A stretch of DNA of 6,429 bases from Deltaproteobacteria bacterium RIFOXYA12_FULL_61_11. GTDB taxonomy: Bacteria; Bdellovibrionota_F; JAHFAK01; YA12-FULL-61-11. The position numbers and the translations under genes are program-made. The notes beneath the pieces are model-generated. The model did not search any database, was not told the origin of the DNA, and saw only the letters and a program-made list of their open reading frames with translations. Positions 1 through 6,429 of the stretch are shown one piece after another; within the stretch, counting starts at the first letter, position 1, and each line of letters starts with the position of its first letter. The DNA is taken from positions 676 through 7,104 of the forward strand of contig MGSU01000229.1 of NCBI GenBank assembly GCA_001799195.1, given 5' to 3'.

Positions 1-931
1 TGCCATACGTCTTGCCGTCCCGGCCGACGATACTGCCGTCGAGGAAATTGCCGCTGTAGCATTGCAACCCGGGTTCGGAGGTGCGCACCTCGAGCACCCT
101 GCCGCTCTCGGGTTCAAGTACCCGGGCGGCTAGTCCCATGCTTCCCGCCGGATGGTCGAGAACGAAGGTATGGTCATAGCCGCCGGCCCGGAGGAGCTGT
201 TCGTGCGCCTCGCCGAGACGCTGCCCGATAGGGTGCGGTGCGCGGAAGTCGAAGGGCGTGCCGGCCACGGGGGTCAGGTCCCCCGTCGGGATGAGGTTCG
301 CGTCGACGGGCACGAAGCGCTCCGCGGCGAGCAGCAACTCGTGGCCGAGGATGTCGCCCCGGCCGGCGAGGTTGAAATAGCTGTGGTGGGTCAGATTGAC
401 CGGGCATGGTCGGTCGACCGTCGCCTCGTACGCGAGGGTGAGCGTCCGGTTCCGGTCGAGGAGATAGACCACGGTGAGGTCGAGGTTGCCGGGATAGCCC
501 TCGTCTCCGTCCGGGCTGTGGTGCCGCAGCAGGACTCCGACCGCCTCGCCGCGCTGTACGGGTTCGGCCAGGAAAAAGGCTTTGTCGAAACCGTACCATC
601 CACCGTGGAGGTGCTGGCCGTCCTGTTGACAACGCAGTTGATAGGTCCGGCCGGCGAGCTCGAAGCGGCCCCTGGCGATGCGGTTGGCATAGCGGCCGAC
701 GATGCTGCCGAAATAGGGGCTGCGGCGCGGGTAGTCGACCAGGTCGGCCAGCCCAAGCACCACGTCGGTGATCTGACCCCGACGGTCGGGCACCTTGAGC
801 GAGAGCACAGTGCCACCCCAAGAGGCAATGGTGACGGCCAGGCCATCGCCGTCCTCAAGCAGGTAGCGTTCCACCATCCTGCCGTCGATACTACCGTCCT
901 CCTGCCGTTGCACCGTGGGTCTGCGCTTCAT
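1..931 (-). CDS. galM: Aldose 1-epimerase (galactose mutarotase), partial, C-terminus cut by the window edge
   Basis: The protein would catalyse interconversion of alpha and beta anomers of aldoses such as galactose and glucose, feeding the Leloir pathway. The minus strand is open from an ATG at 929-931 to the left edge, giving 310 full codons; family members are about 340-350 residues, so roughly 30-40 residues are missing. Family motifs appear in order: GRYANRIARG (about residues 79-88), HLHGGWYGFDK with His109, NLTHHSYFNL with His183 as the likely catalytic acid, GYDHTF with Asp253, and SEPGLQCYSGNFLDG with Glu286 as the likely catalytic base. All core residues are therefore present. No signal peptide is seen, so it is probably cytoplasmic. 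The start has a GGAGGT Shine-Dalgarno 7 nt upstream. It lies 22 bp downstream of a lipoprotein gene on the same strand and is probably co-transcribed with it. The long plus-strand reading frame opposite (152-1042) is a shadow. Confidence 0.95.
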   Translation of the reverse strand, partial: MKRRPTVQRQEDGSIDGRMVERYLLEDGDGLAVTIASWGGTVLSLKVPDRRGQITDVVLGLADLVDYPRRSPYFGSIVGRYANRIARGRFELAGRTYQLRCQQDGQHLHGGWYGFDKAFFLAEPVQRGEAVGVLLRHHSPDGDEGYPGNLDLTVVYLLDRNRTLTLAYEATVDRPCPVNLTHHSYFNLAGRGDILGHELLLAAERFVPVDANLIPTGDLTPVAGTPFDFRAPHPIGQRLGEAHEQLLRAGGYDHTFVLDHPAGSMGLAARVLEPESGRVLEVRTSEPGLQCYSGNFLDGSIVGRDGKTYG

Positions 932-938
932 GCCGGAC

Positions 939-944
939 ACCTCC
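939..944 (-). promoter_or_regulatory. Shine-Dalgarno of galM
   Basis: On the minus strand GGAGGT lies 7 nt before the galM ATG, within the 22-bp gap after the TAA stop of the upstream lipoprotein gene (954-956). This fixes the galM start. It also shows that galM is translated from its own site and is not coupled by stop/start overlap. Confidence 0.85.
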
Positions 945-953
945 GCGGTAGTA

Positions 954-3875
954 TTACGGCAGCTTGCGACAGTGCGCTGTCCCGGAGGGCGCGTACATCT
1001 CCTCGGCGCTCAGCGAGGAGGCATCGAGGACGTCGAGGGTGATATTCGCCGGTACATCCGAGCAGATGACCACCGAACCGTCGGCAAAGGTCACCCGCAC
1101 ATCGACTTGATCCACAAGCCCGAGGCCGAAGTGAGCGATGGGTTCGCTCTGGAACACCTCGCCGAAACCGAGTTGGCGGGTCTGAGCACTGCCCGCGGTG
1201 CCGGGAGCGGCGTTGGCGGTGAAAACGAAGTTGCCGTCCCCGTCGAGATCGATATCGACGCGGGCGCCGATGGCCGGGCGGTCGTCCTCGGGCCCGTCCG
1301 TGGCGTCGCCTCCGCTGTCGGTCTGGGCGCGCACCCGCAGCCAGCGGTTGTCGGGATACAGGGTCTGAGCGTCGTTACGGTACGGTGCCCCGCCCTGGTC
1401 TGAGGTCCCCACGTACACGTCGAGGTCGCCGTCGCGGTCGAAGTCCGAGGCCGCGCAGACCGTACCCTGCGAGTTGTCGGGCAGACCGAGGCCGGTGACC
1501 ACGGTGGTGAAGGTGCCGTTGCCGTTGTTCTTGTGCAGCACGTCCCAGCGCGCGCCGCGGACCTCGAGGATGTCCTGGTCGCCGTCGTTGTCCATGTCCA
1601 AGAACAGGATGCAGGCGGCTCGCTGGGGATAGGTGGCCAGGGTCTCGGGTTGGACTCGATCGGTATCGGCCAAGGGGACGAGCCGCAGGGTAGTGCCGAC
1701 CTCATGGGTCAGGTACAGGCCGAAGAGGGAACTGCTGGAACCGACGAACAAGTCGGGGCGGCCATCGTTGTCCGCGTCGCCCCACCCGGCCGCGGTGCAG
1801 CCAAAGATGTCGCCGTCCTGGAGCATGCCCCCTTGCAGGGCGTCGGACCATGCGTCATTGCCGTCGCTGTGGAACAGGGCGCTGGCCTCCTCTTCACCCT
1901 CCACGCACAGGAACAGATCGGGCCGGTTGTCGAGGTCGTAGTCGATGAAGGTGGCCTGGTTGGCTTGGGGCATCTGGGTCTGGAAGAAGTTGTCAGGAGT
2001 ACGCAAGCCAATACCACCGAGGGTGGTCGAATAGTTGCGGATCAAGTCGTTGCCGGTGTCGCCGGGGAGATGCACCGAACCGCCCGAGGAGAAGAACAGG
2101 TCGAGCAGGTTGGGGTTCGTCTCATCGTTCGGGTTGAGGTCGGCCAGGACGAGGTGTCCCGCGTGCAGGAAGAGGTCATGGTTGGCGAAGGCCCCGGACA
2201 CTTGAGGGTCGCTGGGCTCGCTGTAAGCAGCCCCCGAGACTCCGACGAGGATATTAATGCTGGTGACCTCTTCGCCGCTCACCGAGGCGCTGCATGGATA
2301 GTACAGCAGGTCGACGCTGCCGTCGCCGTTGAAGTCCCCGGCCGAGTACCTGGTGGCGCCGAGCGGCGCGTCGGAGGCACAGGAGAGGATGCCCTGCCGG
2401 TCGGTGACCTCGACGAAGTCGGGTGTTACCGGATCGTAGTGGACCAGCGTGGATTGCCCCGGGACGTCGCCTATGAGCAGGTCCGGCCAGGTGTCGCCAT
2501 CGAGATCCAGCCAGGACACCGAGACGTTCTTGGTCCCGTACCCGACCGAGAGGGGCACGAACAACGGGTCGCCGCCCGCCGTGGCTGCGGCCGGTTGCAG
2601 GACCTTGTCCTCGAGTTTGAGGCTGCCGTGCGGCAAGAGGCTGAGGTTGAGTTCCTCGGCCGGCAGGTAGCCGTCGAGGGAATAGGAGACCGTAAAGGTC
2701 CCGGCCGGTACGCGGTCGAAGCGGAAGCTGCCGTCGGCGGCCGGGTGGAACTCGAGCACGAAGTCGGTGTCCCTCGTGGTCTTGCCGCTGATCCGTACCA
2801 GGATCTCTGCGTGCGCGGGGCTGTCGAACAGGGTCACCTTGCCCGTCAAGGCCCCGAACTCGTAGGCGAGCGCAAGGGTCTGGGTCTCGACCAGGGTCGA
2901 GCGCGCAGACTCGACGGTGAGACCGGTCACCGTGGCCGGGGCGAAACCGGCCCACTCGTAGCGCAGCTCGTAGGTCCCGGCGATCAGGTACAGGATGATG
3001 AAACGGCCGTTCTTGTCGGTCTTGGCGGTAAAGGACGTGCCGGGCACATACACGTCGATGCCGGTCAGGTCGGTGACCGTCTGGTCGGCCACGCCGACCG
3101 CGCCGACCAGGGCGCCGGTCTCGGCCAGGGAGAGCTGGGAGAGGTCGACGATGTTGCCCGCCACGATGACGATGCTCTCTTCTTTGATCGCGAAGTTCTT
3201 GCCCGCGGTGTCCTTGGCCAGGGCCTCGACCGTGTACTCGCCTGCTTCGATCTGGTTGAAGGCATAGATACCCTGTACGTCGCTCACCGTGCTGGCGCGC
3301 TCGAAGCCCAGGGCATCCAAGAGGCGCACGGTGACGCCGGCAGCCACCTTCTTCAGGGCATCTCCGGCGTACAGCGTTTTCATTTCCCCTACTTGTGGCT
3401 CAGTCGGCGACAGCAGGAGATAGGAGGCGGGCAAGGCCGACGCGGGCAGCGCCGACGCAGGGAGTGCAGACGCGGGGAGCGCCGAGGCCGGTAGGGCGGA
3501 AGACGGCAGCGCCGAGGCCGGGAGCGCCGACGCAGGCAGCGCCGACGCGGGCAGGGCGTTGGAGGGAATCCCGGAGGCCGGCAAGGCCAGGGGGATGGAA
3601 GCCTCGACTACCAGTTGCCCTGCGAGGGCTCCGTGGGTGGTGCTGCCTCCAAGCAGATCATTCTCGGCCAAGTACTTCGCCAGGGAATCCCCTGGATCAC
3701 CTCCGGGAGCGACACTCTGGGAGGGATCAGCGCTGTCATCGCCTCCCGGCGAACTGGGATCGGCCGGATCAGAGCTGGCATCCGGCGTTTCCTCCGAGTC
3801 CTTGGACTTGGAACTCGACGAGCAGGCGACGAGAGCGGTGAGGAGCAGGAACACGAGCAGTGAGCGAACGATCAT
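954..3875 (-). CDS. Large lipoprotein: pentapeptide linker, carboxypeptidase-regulatory-like domains, FG-GAP/VCBS repeats, ASPIC/UnbV domain
   Basis: A 973-residue exported protein. Residues 1-18 are a lipoprotein signal (MIVRS, hydrophobic core, lipobox LVAC with Cys18), so it should be lipid-anchored in the envelope. A Ser/Asp/Pro linker follows to about residue 65. Residues 97-151 are eleven ALPAS-type pentapeptides. About residues 175-430 hold three beta-sandwich units of the carboxypeptidase-regulatory-like type, each with a GxYxFxxIxAGxYxV-like pattern. Then come FG-GAP/VCBS loops with DxDxDG-type calcium sites starting at D457, D514, D645, D700, D760 and D811, plus another at D874. The C-terminus matches ASPIC/UnbV (CRTAC1-like): AIGARVDIDLDGDG, then HFGLG at 915-919 and a VRVTFADGS strand. 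Such repeats usually form a beta-propeller for binding proteins or carbohydrates; the ligand is unknown. I chose the ATG at 3875 over an in-frame TTG at 3941 because it has GGAGG just upstream and begins exactly at the signal peptide; the longer form would overlap the promoter. The domain types are secure and the biological role is not. Confidence 0.93.
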   Translation of the reverse strand: MIVRSLLVFLLLTALVACSSSSKSKDSEETPDASSDPADPSSPGGDDSADPSQSVAPGGDPGDSLAKYLAENDLLGGSTTHGALAGQLVVEASIPLALPASGIPSNALPASALPASALPASALPSSALPASALPASALPASALPASALPASYLLLSPTEPQVGEMKTLYAGDALKKVAAGVTVRLLDALGFERASTVSDVQGIYAFNQIEAGEYTVEALAKDTAGKNFAIKEESIVIVAGNIVDLSQLSLAETGALVGAVGVADQTVTDLTGIDVYVPGTSFTAKTDKNGRFIILYLIAGTYELRYEWAGFAPATVTGLTVESARSTLVETQTLALAYEFGALTGKVTLFDSPAHAEILVRISGKTTRDTDFVLEFHPAADGSFRFDRVPAGTFTVSYSLDGYLPAEELNLSLLPHGSLKLEDKVLQPAAATAGGDPLFVPLSVGYGTKNVSVSWLDLDGDTWPDLLIGDVPGQSTLVHYDPVTPDFVEVTDRQGILSCASDAPLGATRYSAGDFNGDGSVDLLYYPCSASVSGEEVTSINILVGVSGAAYSEPSDPQVSGAFANHDLFLHAGHLVLADLNPNDETNPNLLDLFFSSGGSVHLPGDTGNDLIRNYSTTLGGIGLRTPDNFFQTQMPQANQATFIDYDLDNRPDLFLCVEGEEEASALFHSDGNDAWSDALQGGMLQDGDIFGCTAAGWGDADNDGRPDLFVGSSSSLFGLYLTHEVGTTLRLVPLADTDRVQPETLATYPQRAACILFLDMDNDGDQDILEVRGARWDVLHKNNGNGTFTTVVTGLGLPDNSQGTVCAASDFDRDGDLDVYVGTSDQGGAPYRNDAQTLYPDNRWLRVRAQTDSGGDATDGPEDDRPAIGARVDIDLDGDGNFVFTANAAPGTAGSAQTRQLGFGEVFQSEPIAHFGLGLVDQVDVRVTFADGSVVICSDVPANITLDVLDASSLSAEEMYAPSGTAHCRKLP
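3423..3587 (-). repeat. Eleven tandem 15-bp units encoding ALPAS pentapeptides
   Basis: Inside the lipoprotein gene (residues 97-151), eleven in-frame 15-bp units follow one another. From N to C they read ALPAS, GIPSN, ALPAS x3, ALPSS, ALPAS x5. The units differ mostly at synonymous positions: Ala is GCG, GCC or GCA; Leu is CTG, CTC, CTA or TTG; Pro is CCC, CCG or CCT. This means the peptide is conserved better than the DNA. The unit length is a multiple of three, so gain or loss of copies keeps the frame. It probably forms an extended Pro-rich stalk between the lipid anchor and the beta domains. I do not recognise it as a named family. Confidence 0.93.
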
Positions 3876-3879
3876 GGTT

Positions 3880-3884
3880 CCTCC
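3880..3884 (-). promoter_or_regulatory. Shine-Dalgarno deciding the lipoprotein start
   Basis: GGAGG on the minus strand lies 4 nt before the ATG at 3873-3875 (GGAGGAACC then ATG). The spacing is slightly short but workable. Together with the lipobox signal peptide it shows translation starts here and not at the upstream in-frame TTG at 3939-3941. Confidence 0.8.
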
Positions 3885-3912
3885 ATAGCCGGCGAGCACG
3901 ACCACTGCACTT

Positions 3913-3941
3913 GCTATAGCTCGGCGGAGCGGAATTGACAA
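3913..3941 (-). promoter_or_regulatory. Probable sigma70-like promoter for the lipoprotein-galM unit
   Basis: On the minus strand TTGTCA (3936-3941, five of six matches to TTGACA) is followed after exactly 17 bp by TATAGC (3913-3918, four of six matches to TATAAT). Transcription would start near 3906, giving a leader of about 30 nt that carries the GGAGG site. The -10 lies within the 8-bp palindrome GCTATAGC (3913-3920). On the plus strand TTGACA is present at 3935-3940, but I see no -10 at proper spacing behind it, so the promoter of the divergent peptidase gene is not identified. This is a call from motif match only. Confidence 0.5.
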
Positions 3942-4070
3942 CCCGGAGCACCACGCCCCCTCACCTTACCCGGAGAAGAGAGAAAAACCCCTCGAAACCT
4001 CGATACAGCGTTGGTATGCCCATTGCTTTCTTCCTCTGCCGATCGTCGGGGTTGTCCTCGACGAGTCCCA

Positions 4071-4077
4071 GGTGGAG
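4071..4077 (+). promoter_or_regulatory. Shine-Dalgarno-like site deciding the peptidase start
   Basis: GGTGGAG lies 7 nt before the ATG at 4085. The other in-frame candidates (TTG 3935, ATG 4016, ATG 4112) lack a purine-rich site at proper distance. The first two would also put 23 or 50 non-signal-like residues ahead of the hydrophobic segment. Confidence 0.6.
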
Positions 4078-4084
4078 ACCGCTC

Positions 4085-6112
4085 ATGGCGTTGCCTAAAA
4101 AGCCGCTGCCGATGTTCCTCAAGCCCCTCTTCTTCGCTCTCCAGCTCATCCTCCTGCCGCTCGTCGGTCTGATCGCCGGCCCGGCCTGCAACCTCCGGGG
4201 CGAAAAAACCGACGCGGAGCAACCTGAGACCTCGCAACCCCAGGCCGAGCTCCAACTCCTCACCCGTTCGTTCGGGTCGGAGAGCACGCAACGCGACGCC
4301 GCATTTTCGGAAGCAACGGTGCTGAAGGTGGTGGAGCTGTGCAAGGAGCACGACGGCGATCTCGAGACCTGCGCGACGAGGTATCTCCCCCTCGAACGGC
4401 ACCATCCCCGTTGGCCCGAAGGTCTGCCGGTGTCGCACTTGCGATCCTACACCACGCTCATCGCGAGCACATTCAAATTCGAGAACGCGGACTTCACGAG
4501 CGGGTTCACTGCCCACCAGCATAAGAGCCTCGACGCCGAGGATGAGATTCTCCCTCCCGAGGTCCCCGAGGTCCTCGTCCCGGTCACTCCCGTCAAGCAC
4601 CAGGGTGACCGCCCGACCTGCTATGCCTTTGCCAGCAATGCCACCATCGAGACCTACCTGCTGCAGCAGCACAACGTGACCTACGATCTCTCGGAACAAT
4701 TCGTCGACCTCTACACCCGCCACCGTCGGGAGAACGCCACGACCCTCTTGCCCCTCACCGACGGCGACACCGTACCCGCGGCTCCGATACCGCTCGAGGA
4801 CGTGCTGCCGTACGTCGGCCACAGCGGTGGGAAGTTGGATAACCTGTTCGAACCGAACTGGGCTCGCGGGGCCGAAAGCGCCGAGAGCCTCGGGGGCACC
4901 TATTACCTGCCTCCTGCCGGGAACCTTGGCAGCTATGTGCAGGTCGAACGGTACGAGCTCATCCAGGGCGACCTGCCCTTCGATGAGACCAACGTGTACC
5001 TGGCCGGGAAGCTCGACCAGGGGAGGGGCATCAACGCCACCATCTACATCCTCGCCCCCTTCGACGACTATGACCCGACGGAGAACGAGGTCATCGAACT
5101 ACCCCCGGATTGTACGTTGGATCCTGAACCGGTCGACCCCGGCGAGCTCGGGCAAAAGGTCGATTGCTTCGGCCGCGGCCTGCATGCCGTCGAGATTGTC
5201 GGGTATCGCGTCGTCGAAGGACGCTATGAGTTCAAGATCAAGAATAGCTGGGGCCCGACCTGGGGTCTTGACGGCTTCGGCTGGCTCAGCGCGGCCTATG
5301 TGCAACGCGCGGGCTGGGAGTTCGTGACCGTCGAAGAGGCCTCGTTCCTGCAGGGCGACGCGGTCGACCGGATCGAGCGCTTCCCGGTAGAGACCTACTT
5401 CGTCCGATCGGCGACCGACCTGCCCAAGGACATTGAGGAGGCTCTGGCCGGCGAGGATCGCTATGTCGCCGCCTATCCCTTCGTGGTGCAGTACCGACTG
5501 ACCTCGGGGACTCCTCTGGAGACCACGCCCTTCCTAACCCTCGAAGCCGGCAGCGAGGTCAAGGCTGCGGTGTTGGAGGCGCGAGCGACGTGGTTCTACC
5601 TCGACCAGGACGATCCGCACCTGGTACGGCTCCTCCATCTCGGCGTCGGTGACGTCTACGGTTTTCACGACTTCAGCACACAGGCCATGACTGAATTCCG
5701 GCTCGGCGAGGAACGCTTCCTCGGGGAGGACGACCCTCTGGTCGACGTGCTCGACACCATGGTCCTGCGCAGCGGCGGCGCCTTCCTACCGGACAACGGC
5801 CTCCCTCCGACGCTGGGTCCCGGGGACGATTTCCAGCTCTGGCTCTGTCGTGGGTCGGAATACTGCATCGGCAATCTGGCGGTAGAGGTCGAACTCGAGC
5901 AGGACGGCGAAGTGATCGAGCGCTTCGAAGAACGCCGCGCTCACTTCAATCTAACGAGCCTGATCAGCCGTCCGGTCGACGGCAAGGTTTCACCGTCCGA
6001 CCAGACCGAGGAATGGAAGGGCTTCGGCGGGTTCCAACTCGACCGCACCATCACCGCGTTGACGCTGCGCTTCCGGGGTCTCTCCCGACGCATCCTGGTG
6101 ACCGAGGAGTGA
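4085..6112 (+). CDS. Exported papain-family (C1) cysteine peptidase, putative lipoprotein, with unrecognised C-terminal region
   Basis: A 675-residue protein. Residues 1-34 are a signal peptide: Lys5, Lys6 and Lys13 in the n-region, then a hydrophobic stretch from 14 to 31. It ends IAGPAC with Cys35; the -3 Gly makes this a poor lipobox, so lipoprotein versus plain secretion is open. The peptidase domain covers about residues 155-415. TPVKHQGDRPTCYAFAS gives oxyanion Gln173 and nucleophile Cys179, with the same six-residue spacing as papain Gln19/Cys25. HAVEIVGY gives His367, and KNSWGPTWG gives Asn387. The usual CGSCWAF context is altered: the first Cys is absent and Trp is Tyr. Residues 36-154 may be a propeptide, but no ERFNIN motif is visible. 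Cysteine pairs 86/96, 343/361 and 588/594 could form disulphides, as fits an exported protein. Residues about 420-675 match no family I know. The gene is divergent from the lipoprotein gene. Peptidase class is firm; substrate is unknown. Confidence 0.92.
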   Translation: MALPKKPLPMFLKPLFFALQLILLPLVGLIAGPACNLRGEKTDAEQPETSQPQAELQLLTRSFGSESTQRDAAFSEATVLKVVELCKEHDGDLETCATRYLPLERHHPRWPEGLPVSHLRSYTTLIASTFKFENADFTSGFTAHQHKSLDAEDEILPPEVPEVLVPVTPVKHQGDRPTCYAFASNATIETYLLQQHNVTYDLSEQFVDLYTRHRRENATTLLPLTDGDTVPAAPIPLEDVLPYVGHSGGKLDNLFEPNWARGAESAESLGGTYYLPPAGNLGSYVQVERYELIQGDLPFDETNVYLAGKLDQGRGINATIYILAPFDDYDPTENEVIELPPDCTLDPEPVDPGELGQKVDCFGRGLHAVEIVGYRVVEGRYEFKIKNSWGPTWGLDGFGWLSAAYVQRAGWEFVTVEEASFLQGDAVDRIERFPVETYFVRSATDLPKDIEEALAGEDRYVAAYPFVVQYRLTSGTPLETTPFLTLEAGSEVKAAVLEARATWFYLDQDDPHLVRLLHLGVGDVYGFHDFSTQAMTEFRLGEERFLGEDDPLVDVLDTMVLRSGGAFLPDNGLPPTLGPGDDFQLWLCRGSEYCIGNLAVEVELEQDGEVIERFEERRAHFNLTSLISRPVDGKVSPSDQTEEWKGFGGFQLDRTITALTLRFRGLSRRILVTEE

Positions 6113-6127
6113 GTTCCCGCCGGTCAT

Positions 6128-6142
6128 AGGGATTATCCTTTT
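6128..6142 (+). terminator. Weak candidate terminator after the peptidase gene
   Basis: Sixteen bases after the TGA, AGGGA-TTA-TCCTT can form a 5-bp stem with one G-U pair and a 3-nt loop, followed by two more T and an A-rich stretch. The stem is short and the T tract (TTTT in total) partly overlaps it, so it may not terminate well. Confidence 0.2.
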
Positions 6143-6208
6143 AGAAAAATAGGAAAAATCAAAAGTATGATGGGTGATTTTCCGGTTTCGAGCAAGGAGT
6201 ATAGGCCC

Positions 6209-6224
6209 GTTCACTGCAGTGGAC
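6209..6224. repeat. Short near-perfect palindrome
   Basis: CACTGCAGTG (6212-6221) is a perfect 10-bp palindrome. It extends to 16 bp as GTTCACTGCAGTGGAC with a single mismatch pair that would be G-U in RNA. It has no loop, so it resembles a dimeric-protein binding site more than a terminator. It could also be chance, because there is only one copy. Confidence 0.3.
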
Positions 6225-6429
6225 TTCGATTCTTGGTTCATTGTTCAGCCGTGTCAGGAGGAAACCTCGTCCAGGGACATGTTCCGGTCGGAGGCGGGCT
6301 CTTCATTTGTGCGAACAGTACGGGTATCATCCACAAACCCTTCGTTATTTTTAAACTGAAGTTCCTAGTCCATTTCGAGCGGAAACCCTTGGGGCGCCTA
6401 GAGATGGACGAGGATACATCTGCAGTTTT

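Larger units (their letters stand above)
6113..6429. other. AT-richer intergenic stretch with no convincing gene
   Basis: Base composition shifts sharply after the peptidase stop, especially at 6125-6180 and 6340-6365, where runs of A and T appear. The longest reading frames are a 61-codon plus-strand frame from GTG 6174 and an 83-codon minus-strand frame ending at 5990. Neither has a ribosome site at proper distance. The first lacks the strong third-position G/C of the neighbours, and the second runs back into the peptidase gene. No tRNA fold was seen. It probably holds the peptidase terminator and the upstream region of whatever lies to the right. Confidence 0.6.

Noticed and set aside
152-1042. 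296-codon plus-strand open frame
   Set aside because: It is antisense to galM, whose motifs are unmistakable on the minus strand, and it crosses the lipoprotein-galM junction.
1533-3494. 653-codon plus-strand open frame
   Set aside because: It lies entirely antisense to the lipoprotein gene. Its translation is a Gly/Val/Glu-rich string without recognisable domains, which is the mirror of GC-rich codons and Asp-rich repeats. The minus-strand frame has a lipobox and clear domains.
3423-3587. CRISPR-like array from the regular 15-bp repeats
   Set aside because: The units are contiguous without spacers, in frame, and vary mainly at synonymous sites within a coding gene, so they are a protein repeat.
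3935-4084. N-terminal extension of the peptidase from TTG 3935 (or ATG 4016)
   Set aside because: Neither start has a ribosome site. The extension is Arg/Ser-rich and would bury the signal peptide; ATG 4085 has GGTGGAG at 7 nt and starts right at a signal peptide.
3914-4822. 302-codon minus-strand open frame over the start of the peptidase gene
   Set aside because: It is rich in Arg, Gly and Glu without motifs and is antisense to the peptidase signal peptide and Cys179 region. It would also overlap the divergent promoter region.
6256-6268. GAGG-AAA-CCTC hairpin as a terminator
   Set aside because: It has a 4-bp stem with no T tract on either side, so it is too weak to call.
6174-6359. 61-codon plus-strand frame starting at GTG 6174
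   Set aside because: There is no ribosome site, third-position composition is unlike the neighbours, and the translation shows no recognisable domain.

Overview
This 6.4 kb window comes from a GC-rich Gram-negative bacterium. It holds three real protein-coding genes. Two have export signals at the N-terminus: one has a textbook lipobox (LVAC) and the other a looser lipoprotein-like signal. The very high G/C at third codon positions, the Ser/Asp/Pro-rich linker after the lipobox cysteine, and the use of FG-GAP/ASPIC-UnbV and papain-like lipoproteins suggest a myxobacterium or related lineage (Myxococcota/Bradymonadota type). That placement is inference; nothing here fixes the taxon.

Layout. 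Positions 1-931 (minus strand) carry the N-terminal ~310 codons of an aldose 1-epimerase (GalM); its C-terminus lies beyond the left edge. Positions 954-3875 (minus) encode a 973-residue modular lipoprotein. In order it has a lipobox, an acidic Ser/Asp/Pro linker, eleven ALPAS-type pentapeptides, about three carboxypeptidase-regulatory-like beta domains, a run of calcium-binding-type DxDxDG (FG-GAP/VCBS) repeats, and a C-terminal ASPIC/UnbV domain. It ends 22 bp before galM, so the two are probably co-transcribed. Positions 3876-4084 are a divergent intergenic region with a good sigma70-like promoter for the minus-strand pair. Positions 4085-6112 (plus) encode a 675-residue exported papain-family (C1) cysteine peptidase. 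It has a complete Gln/Cys/His/Asn active-site set, an unusual CYAFA nucleophile motif, and a ~255-residue C-terminal region that I do not recognise. Positions 6113-6429 are AT-richer, with no convincing gene.

How they may work together. The divergent lipoprotein and protease share one control region and both act outside the cytoplasm, so a cell-surface or periplasmic role is reasonable for both. GalM interconverts sugar anomers. Its tight spacing behind the lipoprotein may be functional or may be simple genome packing. No mobile element, CRISPR array, tRNA or rRNA was seen. I found no clear new multi-gene system. The most unusual items are the pentapeptide-repeat lipoprotein and the divergent protease.
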